Part shown: piece by piece, positions 58,337 through 64,000 of the stretch
How positions within the stretch are numbered: the stretch's first letter is position 1
Layout: each line of letters opens with the position of its first letter
DNA from: Actinomycetes bacterium
GTDB lineage: Bacteria > Bacillota > Sulfobacillia > Sulfobacillales > JAIMBI01
Assembly: GCA_023565505.1 (NCBI GenBank)
Contig: JAIMBI010000003.1
Span: 62,001 to 126,000 of the forward strand
Direction of reading: 5' to 3'
DNA: 64,000 nt
Notes under the pieces: generated by a model
Seen by the model: the letters and a program-made list of their open reading frames with translations, nothing else
Database searches by the model: none
Told to the model about the DNA's origin: nothing
Made by a program: the position numbers and the translations under genes

Positions 58337-59278
58337 TCACAGGATGCGTTCCATGACGAGCGTGTCGCGCCAGCGCCCGTCCACCCACCCCTGCTCGTGG
58401 AAGACGCCCACAGGTTCGAATCCGTAGCGCCGATACAGATGGCGGGCCGCCTCGTTCTCCGGGAGCATGGTGAGCACCAGCTTGTGGAAGCCGTGGCGCC
58501 GCGCCAGCCGGATGCCGGCGTCGAGCAGCCGGGCACCGACGCCCCGCCCGCGCCAGGCGCGCTCGACGTAGAGGGAGAAGTCGGCCACGAAGCGATAGGC
58601 CTGGCGCACGCTGAAGGGGTTGAGCGAGAACCAGCCCACGACCTCGTCGGCCGTCTCGGCCACCAGCACGCCGTAGCGGGGGTCCCGGTGGCGGAGCCAC
58701 TCCATCCGGTCCGCCTCGGTCCGGAGTCCCGTCTCCAGCGTGGCGATGCGGTCCTCGATGCCCTGGTTGTAGATCCGGGCGATGGCCGCCGCGTCGGCCG
58801 GGCGGGCCGGCCGGATCCGCACCACGGAGCGGGCCAGGGAAAGCCGCATCCAGGCGGCCGCCTCCGCCCCGGGCGGTCCGCCGCGGCGCCGCCAAGGCGC
58901 CGGCACCGACCGGTCGGAGACGCGCTCGAACCCCCACGCCGCAAAGTAGGGCGCCGTGCTGGCCGCCCGGAGGTAGGCGTGCTCGTGGCCCGCGCCCCGG
59001 AGGTCCTCCAGCGCCGCGAACACCAACCGGGCCCCGAAGCCCTGCCCGCGCCGGCCGGCCCGGACCAGGATCGTGCGCAGGAATGCCGTGCGCCCGTCGG
59101 TGTCGGCCGCCGCCACCCCCTCCCATCCCTCCGCTCCCCGGATCCCCCACCACAGGGAGGGAGTTGTCTGCTCCGGCGCTCTGGACGTGGTGCAGTCCGC
59201 TTCCGCCAACAGGTGCCGGATCTCGTCGTGCGTCGTCACGGAGCCTTCGAGGCGAACCACCGTCGGCCGCATCGTCAT
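58337..59278 (-). CDS. Tandem GNAT acetyltransferase: ArsN2-like plus ArsN1/phosphinothricin-type
   Basis: A 313-residue protein with two GNAT domains. Residues about 1-125 resemble ArsN2-type proteins of arsenic operons (HDEIRHLLAEADCTT, then LRTILVRAGRRGQGFGARLV). Residues about 150-313 resemble phosphinothricin/arsinothricin N-acetyltransferases (VRIRPARPADAAAIARIYNQGIEDRIATLET, YVERAWRGRGVGARLLDAGI, and the hallmark end VDGRWRDTLVMERIL). Each domain keeps an acetyl-CoA loop (RRGQGFG; RGRGVG). The start is uncertain: ATG 59278 or 59287. No other ars gene is in the window. It converges with the selenoflavoprotein gene. Confidence 0.8.
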   Translation of the reverse strand: MTMRPTVVRLEGSVTTHDEIRHLLAEADCTTSRAPEQTTPSLWWGIRGAEGWEGVAAADTDGRTAFLRTILVRAGRRGQGFGARLVFAALEDLRGAGHEHAYLRAASTAPYFAAWGFERVSDRSVPAPWRRRGGPPGAEAAAWMRLSLARSVVRIRPARPADAAAIARIYNQGIEDRIATLETGLRTEADRMEWLRHRDPRYGVLVAETADEVVGWFSLNPFSVRQAYRFVADFSLYVERAWRGRGVGARLLDAGIRLARRHGFHKLVLTMLPENEAARHLYRRYGFEPVGVFHEQGWVDGRWRDTLVMERIL

Positions 59279-59456
59279 CGCGTCCATCCCCACCGCCGGG
59301 CCGGGACGCTCGGCGCCCCCGCTGATGCCGTCTCTTTCGCCGCCGGGTCCCGCTCCCCCTTCCGATTCCGGTCGACGAGGAGGCGGCGGGGTCCGCCCGC
59401 CATGGTCGGAACACGCCCGAGCCGCCGGGGAATCCAAGGAAATTCTTAAGGGCGGT

Positions 59457-59470
59457 TTACAACTTCGTAA
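59457..59470. promoter_or_regulatory. Dyad TTAC-N6-GTAA in a divergent promoter region
   Basis: A short dyad (TTACAACTTCGTAA) in the relatively AT-rich region between the GNAT gene and the small membrane protein that starts the apbE operon. It could be an operator or overlap a -35 (TTTACA). Support is positional only. Confidence 0.3.
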
Positions 59471-59559
59471 CATTCCGCCGCTAGACTACCGTTCGGAAAC
59501 GATTCGGACGTCGCGCCGTCACGGTCGGTGCGCCGCGTCCGCGCACGGGAGGGAAGCGG

Positions 59560-59874
59560 ATGGCTGCCACCAGCGCCCGGGAAGAAGCACTCGAGCGAGT
59601 CCGGCTGTACAAGCGGGGAATCGTCTGGGCCTCGCTCGCAGCCACGGCTGCGTTCGCCCTCGCGGCGGCGCACCATGTCGTCGGGGTGACGGCCCGTGCC
59701 GCCGGTACGCCCGGTCCCTCCGTCGGTTCGGGCGCCCCGCCCCCTTCGTTCGGTGACAGTTCGCCCACGTTCGGCGGCAGCGCGCCGAACTTCAGCGCAC
59801 CGGCGCCCCAGGGTTCCTTCGGCTTCGCCAATCCCCCGACGGCTCCTCCCATCGGCCAGAGCACCCTTTCGTAA
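59560..59874 (+). CDS. Small membrane-anchored protein with Pro/Gly/Ser-rich tail
   Basis: A 104-residue protein: a cytosolic start (REEALERVRLYKRG), one transmembrane helix (IVWASLAATAAFALAAAHHVVGV) and an extracellular tail rich in Pro, Gly, Ser and Phe with SFGDSSPTFGGSAPNF-type imperfect repeats. Start ATG 59560 with GGAGGGAAGCGG upstream. It ends 1 bp before the ApbE start and is co-transcribed with the ferric-reductase-like gene. No family is recognised. Its position suggests a partner, or possibly an accessory tether, of that membrane redox protein. Confidence 0.7.
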   Translation: MAATSAREEALERVRLYKRGIVWASLAATAAFALAAAHHVVGVTARAAGTPGPSVGSGAPPPSFGDSSPTFGGSAPNFSAPAPQGSFGFANPPTAPPIGQSTLS

Positions 59875-59875
59875 G

Positions 59876-60799
59876 ATGTGGACGCCCCCGGGCATGGTGC
59901 GCTGCAGCTGGCGGGCCATGGGGACCACGTTCGAGCTGGTGGCCCCGGCCGACCGGGCGGAGGCGGCCTGCCGGGATGTGGCCGCCGTGGTGGCCGACTG
60001 GGAGCGGACGTTCAGCCGCTTCGACCCCGCCAGTGAGCTCACCCGCGTCAACACGGCCGCCGGCAGCCCCGTGCGAACCAGCGACCGTTTCCGCGAGGTC
60101 GTCCGGGCCGCCCTCGAGGCAGCCGAGGCGAGCGACGGCGCGTTCGACCCGACCGTCCTGCCCGCGCTGCTGCGGCTGGGCTACGACCGGCCGTTCGACG
60201 CCCTGGTCGAAACGGCTCCCGCGGACCCGGTCCCGGCCGGTCGATGGCGGGCGGTGCGCATCGGACGGGACACCGTGGAGGTGCCGAGGGGATCGGGGCT
60301 GGATCTGGGCGGCATCGCCAAGGGCTTGGCAGTGGACGCGGGGATCTGCGCGCTCGCCGCCGCCGGCATCCCCTCCGCCCTGCTGTCCGGCGGCGGGGAC
60401 CTCGCCGTGCTGGGACTCCCGCCGGGACTGGACGCTTGGCCGGTCGAACTCGCGGCGCTGCCGGGCCACCCGGTGCTGGGGCTGGTGCGGGGAGCCGTGG
60501 CGACCTCGGGACCGTCCCGCCGGCGCTGGCGGCAAGGGCCGTGGCTCCGCCACCACCTGGTGGATCCCCGCACCGGACTGCCCGCCGAAACCGGTCTGGC
60601 CGCGGTGGTGGTGGTCGCCGACCGCTGCGGGCGGGCCGACGTCGCCGCCACCGCCGCCTTCGTGCTCGGACCGGAGCGTGGAGCCGCCCTCATCGCAGCG
60701 TGGGGACTGGCCGGCTGGCTCGTGGGTGCCGACGGCAGCGTCCGCACGGCCGGGCCGGTGCCCGTCCTCGGAGGCTCGGCAGGGAGGGATGAACCGTGA
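59876..60799 (+). CDS. apbE: ApbE-like FAD:protein FMN transferase
   Basis: A 307-residue ApbE-family protein that attaches FMN covalently to Thr/Ser of exported redox proteins. MGTTFELVAPADRAEAA, WERTFSRFDPASELTRVN, LDLGGIAKGLAVD, SALLSGGGDLAVLG and HHLVDPRTGLPAETGLAAVVVVA are all diagnostic. No signal peptide or lipobox is present, so it may be cytosolic or non-classically placed. The stop overlaps the next GTG start (GTGA). I see no clear FMN-acceptor motif (DxxSGAT) in the two co-encoded proteins. Confidence 0.9.
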   Translation: MWTPPGMVRCSWRAMGTTFELVAPADRAEAACRDVAAVVADWERTFSRFDPASELTRVNTAAGSPVRTSDRFREVVRAALEAAEASDGAFDPTVLPALLRLGYDRPFDALVETAPADPVPAGRWRAVRIGRDTVEVPRGSGLDLGGIAKGLAVDAGICALAAAGIPSALLSGGGDLAVLGLPPGLDAWPVELAALPGHPVLGLVRGAVATSGPSRRRWRQGPWLRHHLVDPRTGLPAETGLAAVVVVADRCGRADVAATAAFVLGPERGAALIAAWGLAGWLVGADGSVRTAGPVPVLGGSAGRDEP

Positions 60800-61890
60800 C
60801 GACCCCGGAGACCTGGACGTGGCTCGTCGCCCGCGCCACGGGGTTCACCGCCTACGGACTGGTGACGGTGGCCGTGGCCCTGGGTCTGGCGCTCTCCCTC
60901 CGCTGGCAGAGCCCGCGCTGGCCCCGGCTCATCAACAACGAGCTCCACCAGTTCCTGGTGATCCTGGCCGGCGTCTTCACCGTGGTGCACGGGCTCTCGG
61001 TCCGGATCGACCCGTTCACGGCCTTCACCTGGCGCGAGGTACTCGTCCCCGGCCTCAGTCACTACCGGCCGCTCTGGATGGCGTTCGGCATCCTCGCCGG
61101 CTACCTCGGCCTGGCCCTGGGCTTGAGCACCTGGCTCAGGCCGAGGATCGGGTTCAGGACGTGGCGGCTCGTCCACTACCTGACCTATTTGGTCTGGGCG
61201 TTCGCCACCGTCCACGGCCTCGGGGACGGCAGCGACACCCGGACCGGGTGGGCCACGGCCGTCTACGGCGCCGCCACGCTCCTGGTGCTGGGCTTGACGG
61301 TGGTGCGGGTGGCCAAGGTGACCACGTGGCCCGTGTTGGGCCGGGCGGCCGTGACAGCCGGCGTGGGTGCGCTGGGCCTGGCCGGCGTGGCCTGGGCCCA
61401 CGGCGGGCCCCTCCAGCCCGGGTGGAACGCCGTCGCCAACAACGGACACGGCTCGGGCGGGCGCGGTCTGTACGCGGCCCCGGCACGGACGCCCACGGTC
61501 CGACCGGCCGCCTGGCCGACGGCGGCCTTTTCGAGTCCCGCTGCCGGGACCCTCAGCCAAGCTCCGTCCGCCGACGGCCAGGGGCTGGTGGTCACCCTCT
61601 CCCTCCGCCTCCTGGCCGCGCCCGGGGGGCGGCTGGTCGTCCGGCTCGACGCGGCCCCCACCGACGACGGCGGGGCGGTGATCACCGGGAGCACCGTCAC
61701 CTTCGGCCCCCCGTCCAATCCCACGGCAGACCACGGAGCGGTCCAGGCCGTCCGGGGCGACCGCGTGACGGCGTCCGTGCAGGACGCCGCCGGGAATACC
61801 TGGACGGTCCTGGTGGCCCTCACGGGTTCCACCGGCCCCGACGGCGTCACCGGCACCGTCTGGGTAAGCCCCGGCACCCAGACGCCCTGA
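60796..61890 (+). CDS. Ferric reductase-like transmembrane protein with extracytoplasmic domain
   Basis: A 364-residue protein. Residues about 1-200 hold six helices of the ferric-reductase-like/YedZ type; His residues in ELHQFLVILAGVFTVVHGLS and LVHYLTYLVWAFATVHGLG are suited to bind two haems. Residues about 210-364 are an extracellular, Thr/Ser/Ala-rich beta domain (VVTLSLRLLAAPGGRLVVRLDA...). GTG start coupled to apbE. It probably moves electrons across the membrane to an external acceptor; an FMN acceptor domain is not evident. Confidence 0.8.
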   Translation: MTTPETWTWLVARATGFTAYGLVTVAVALGLALSLRWQSPRWPRLINNELHQFLVILAGVFTVVHGLSVRIDPFTAFTWREVLVPGLSHYRPLWMAFGILAGYLGLALGLSTWLRPRIGFRTWRLVHYLTYLVWAFATVHGLGDGSDTRTGWATAVYGAATLLVLGLTVVRVAKVTTWPVLGRAAVTAGVGALGLAGVAWAHGGPLQPGWNAVANNGHGSGGRGLYAAPARTPTVRPAAWPTAAFSSPAAGTLSQAPSADGQGLVVTLSLRLLAAPGGRLVVRLDAAPTDDGGAVITGSTVTFGPPSNPTADHGAVQAVRGDRVTASVQDAAGNTWTVLVALTGSTGPDGVTGTVWVSPGTQTP

Positions 61891-62013
61891 CCGCGGCGCA
61901 GCCCGTCCGTACACCGTGCCGGTGACCGTCGGGGCGTGGGAGCCGGTCTACCGTTGCAATCAGCCGTAAGTGCATGGCGGCCGGGCTCGTCCCTTGGCGG
62001 GCGGCAGGTCGCT

Positions 62014-62143
62014 CTACGCCAGCCCGATCCCCAGGGCGAGGGCACGACGCACCGCCAGCAGCGTCCGATCGTCCATGTGTCCGATGGTTGGCCCGATCTT
62101 CCCGCGCGCGACGGTCACGATCCTGTCCACCCGCCCGGCCCGC
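62014..62143 (-). pseudogene. C-terminal remnant of a MazF/PemK toxin
   Basis: A minus-strand frame reads VDRIVTVARGKIGPTIGHMD, then DRTLLAVRRALALGIGL, ending in TAG at 62016-62014. This is the last 40 or so residues of MazF-family endoribonuclease toxins, which end xDQIxTVxxxRLGxxxGxLxxxxxxxVxxALxxxLGL. Upstream the frame turns into unrelated sequence and no MazF N-terminal part or MazE gene is present, so it is a fragment. The remaining DNA from 61891 to 62252 shows no gene. Confidence 0.6.
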
Positions 62144-62197
62144 CCCGAGGACCCCGAGGCCCTGGACCCGGGGGGCAACCGCCCCTTCCGGTGGGCG

Positions 62198-62232
62198 CCG
62201 GAGGGGGCCGGGCGCCTTACGGCCCCCTCCGG
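62198..62232 (-). terminator. Terminator-like hairpin after the isomerase gene
   Basis: CCGGAGGGGGCCG pairs perfectly with CGGCCCCCTCCGG (13 bp) around a 9-nt loop, 21 bp beyond the stop of the isomerase gene on the minus strand. No T-tract is seen, but the stem is long and positioned as a terminator. Confidence 0.65.
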
Positions 62233-62252
62233 TCCTCGTGCCGGGCGGGTTC

Positions 62253-63038
62253 CTACAGCACGAACCCCATCCGACCCACCCAGGCGAGACCGTCCTCGGT
62301 CCGCCCGGCGGGAATGTACTCGAGTCCGATCCACCCCGCGTACCCCAGGCGGTCCAGCGCCTCGAACACGTACCGGTACGCGATCTCCCCCGTCCCCGGC
62401 TCGTGCCGGCCCGGGTTGTCCGCGACCTGGATGTGGCCGATGCGTTCCCGCAGCCGCTCGAAGGTCCCCACCAGCTCCCCCTGGGTGCGCTGGGCGTGGT
62501 AGATGTCGTACTGGATCCCGAGGTTCGGGTGGGCCGCGGCCTCCAGCACCCGCACGGCGTGCGCGGTGGTGTTGAGGTGGAAGCCGGGGATGTCGAAAGG
62601 GTTCACCGGCTCGGTGAGCAGCCGGACGTTGTGGGCCGCCAGACGCTCCGCCGCCAGGCGCAGGTTGTCCGCCAGCACCCGGTCCGCCTCCTCGGGCGGC
62701 ACGTCGGCCGGCCGGATGCCCGCGAGGCAGTTGACCCGGGGGCAGTGGAGCGCCCGCGCGTACGCCACGGCCCGCTCCACGCCCTCCCGAAACTCCTCGC
62801 GGCGAGCCGGGTCGACGGCGATGCCGCGCTCGCCGCGCTCCCAGTCCCCGGCCGGCAGGTTGAACAGCACCACCTCCACGCCGGCGTCGGCCGCGGCCCG
62901 GCGCACTTCCTCGGGGTCGAACGCGTAGGCGAACTGGAACTCCACCGCCCGGAAGCCCGAGGCCCGGGCCGCGGCGAACCGGTCCAGGAACGGACGGTCG
63001 GTGTACAGGAGACTCAGGTTGGCGGCGAATCGGGGCAT
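62253..63038 (-). CDS. hyi: Hydroxypyruvate isomerase family protein (Hyi/OtnI)
   Basis: A 261-residue TIM-barrel sugar isomerase. MPRFAANLSLLYTDRPFLDRFAAARASGFRAVEFQFAY is the family start; LLTEPVNPFDIPGFHLN and GIQYDIYHAQRTQGELVGT supply the metal-binding Glu and Asp, HIQVADNPGRHEPGTGEI the His, and IGLEYIPAGRTEDGL the last Glu. Start ATG 63038 with AGAGGTG 8 nt upstream. Hyi and OtnI act on hydroxypyruvate or on 2-oxo-tetronates in DUF1537-kinase pathways, so it may belong with the operon at 41.8-55.7 kb. Confidence 0.9.
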   Translation of the reverse strand: MPRFAANLSLLYTDRPFLDRFAAARASGFRAVEFQFAYAFDPEEVRRAAADAGVEVVLFNLPAGDWERGERGIAVDPARREEFREGVERAVAYARALHCPRVNCLAGIRPADVPPEEADRVLADNLRLAAERLAAHNVRLLTEPVNPFDIPGFHLNTTAHAVRVLEAAAHPNLGIQYDIYHAQRTQGELVGTFERLRERIGHIQVADNPGRHEPGTGEIAYRYVFEALDRLGYAGWIGLEYIPAGRTEDGLAWVGRMGFVL

Positions 63039-63068
63039 GCGTGTCACCTCTTTCGCAAACGTGGGGAC

Positions 63069-64000
63069 TCAGGCCGGGGGATCGGCGGCGAACCGGTCCT
63101 GCATCGCCGCCGCGAGGGCGGCGAGCCGTTCCCGTCGCTCGGCCTCGGACCGCCCCGGCCGCGGCACGAACACCTGTTCCGGCGGCGGGGGATAGGGCGG
63201 CCCGCCGAGCGCCTCCCGGGCCAGCGCCGCGGCGCCGACCACGGCCGCGTCCCGCCCCCCGCGGAGCGCCACCGGCTTCTCCAGCACGTCGGCCGCCCAC
63301 TGCGCCAGCGCGGCGTGCTGGAACAGCCCGCCCGCCGCGCGAAAGCCCCGGGGCGGTCCGAGGTCGTCCTCGAGCCGCCGGGCCACCAGCGCCAGCGAGA
63401 GCAGGATCCCGTCCACCAGGGCCGCCGCGAGATCGGCGCGGGTGTGGCGGGCCGACAACCCCACCACCTGCCCGGTCAGCCGGGCGTCCCAGAACGGCGC
63501 CCGAGCCCCGTGGAGGTAGGGCACCACGAGCAGGGCGTCGGCGGGCGGCCCTTGGGCCAGGGCCTCCTCCAGCAGGACGTCGACGGGCGCGCCGGTCACG
63601 CGGCTCCACCACTCGACCAGGTTGCCGGCGTCCGACAAGGCCCCGCCGACGAGCGTGAGCGTCGCCGTGACGGCGTACGCGAACAGGCCGGACGCCTCGA
63701 CCGCCTGGCCCGCCTCCGGCACCAGGCGGCGGGCCGCTCCGCTGGTCCCGAGGCTCAGGGCGCCCCAGGCGCCGACCGCGTCGAGCCCGATCTGCGTCGC
63801 CGCGCCGTCGGAGGTCCCGACCACCAGCGGCACGCCGGCGTAGGTGCCCACCACCGTGGTCGGCTCGCACACCCGGGGGAGTTCCCCGGGGTCGAGGCCC
63901 AGCGCCCCCAGCACCTCGGGGTCCCAGGTCCGCTCCCGGCGGGCCAGGAGACCCTGCGCCGCCGCGGTGGCGAAGTCGGTCGCCGCCGCCCCCGTCCAGC
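63069..64000 (-). CDS. FGGY family carbohydrate kinase (partial, 5' end beyond the window)
   Basis: The visible part (about 310 residues) is the second half of a gluconokinase/xylulokinase-type FGGY enzyme. At the right edge it reads TDFATAAAQGLLARRERTWDPEVLGALGLDP. Next come VVGTSDGAATQIGLDAVGAWGALSLGTSGAAR (the C-terminal domain's phosphate loop), PYLHGARAPFWDARLTG and FRAAGGLFQHAALAQWAADVL (nucleotide-binding GG). The frame stays open to base 64000. It lies 30 bp upstream of hyi on the same strand, so the pair is probably co-transcribed for sugar or sugar-acid use. Confidence 0.9.
   Translation of the reverse strand, partial: WTGAAATDFATAAAQGLLARRERTWDPEVLGALGLDPGELPRVCEPTTVVGTYAGVPLVVGTSDGAATQIGLDAVGAWGALSLGTSGAARRLVPEAGQAVEASGLFAYAVTATLTLVGGALSDAGNLVEWWSRVTGAPVDVLLEEALAQGPPADALLVVPYLHGARAPFWDARLTGQVVGLSARHTRADLAAALVDGILLSLALVARRLEDDLGPPRGFRAAGGLFQHAALAQWAADVLEKPVALRGGRDAAVVGAAALAREALGGPPYPPPPEQVFVPRPGRSEAERRERLAALAAAMQDRFAADPPA

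Noticed and set aside
58410-58422. GGTTCGAATCC, a tRNA T-loop-like sequence
   Set aside because: It lies inside the GNAT reading frame and no acceptor stem, D-arm or anticodon arm can be formed around it.
1-64000. Integrated phage, insertion sequence or CRISPR array
   Set aside because: No transposase, integrase, phage structural gene, target duplication or regularly spaced repeat array was seen on either strand.

Overview
The window is a very GC-rich bacterial chromosome segment (about 70% G+C by eye) with no rRNA, tRNA, CRISPR array or complete insertion sequence that I can see. Shine-Dalgarno sites are strong, genes overlap tightly (ATGA and GTGA junctions), and GTG starts are common. An LrgAB pair, a SipW-type signal peptidase with TasA-like secreted proteins, an LCP-like protein and a DUF3311-MctP pair suggest a high-GC Gram-positive, Bacillota-like organism with broad organic-acid catabolism. 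The exact lineage cannot be fixed from sequence alone.

Left part (1-15 kb): an lrgA-lrgB operon ends in a glutaredoxin gene whose CxxC motif begins with an in-frame TGA (U-S-A-C), and a LysR regulator is divergent. Then comes a long minus-strand locus (about 2.7-15.0 kb) with an HMG-CoA-lyase-like enzyme, a GntR regulator, two family III CoA-transferases, a CitE-type lyase, a complete Liv ABC importer, PrpD and an SDR. It looks like uptake, CoA activation and cleavage of a branched organic acid.

Centre (15-28.7 kb): moeA-mobB-mobA and divergent fdhD (molybdenum cofactor and formate dehydrogenase maturation), an LCP-like protein and a polytopic membrane protein, a wrecked MFS gene, rmlACBD for dTDP-rhamnose, a CBS-PAS-HD signalling protein, and a DUF3311-MctP carboxylate symporter. 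rmlA and mctP both appear to start at ATC.

Accessory region (28.7-35.5 kb): a decayed secreted-protein gene, a VKOR thiol oxidase, a signal peptidase fused to a DUF5305-like domain, two tandem TasA-like small secreted proteins, a LuxR regulator and a UspA protein.

Right part (35.5-64 kb): a CoA ligase, acyl-CoA dehydrogenase, BadH-like SDR and BadI-like ring hydrolase with a divergent TetR regulator, which points to alicyclic carboxylate (cyclohexanecarboxylate) degradation. Next is a 12-gene minus-strand sugar-acid operon (41.8-55.7 kb) with two IlvD dehydratases, an enolase-superfamily dehydratase, UxaA-type parts, a FAH-SAF fusion, an aldolase, and a DUF1537 kinase with PdxA2. A hydroxypyruvate isomerase and an FGGY kinase at the right edge may serve the same chemistry. 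Between them lie a collapsed Phd/VapC module, a CoA-disulfide-reductase-like flavoprotein with in-frame TGA at the active-site cysteine, a double GNAT protein (ArsN2-like plus ArsN1-like), an ApbE/ferric-reductase-like operon and a MazF remnant.

The most important reading is that TGA is recoded as selenocysteine in two unrelated redox proteins. Each has a foldable hairpin with GU in its loop just downstream. Standard gene callers truncate or miss both.
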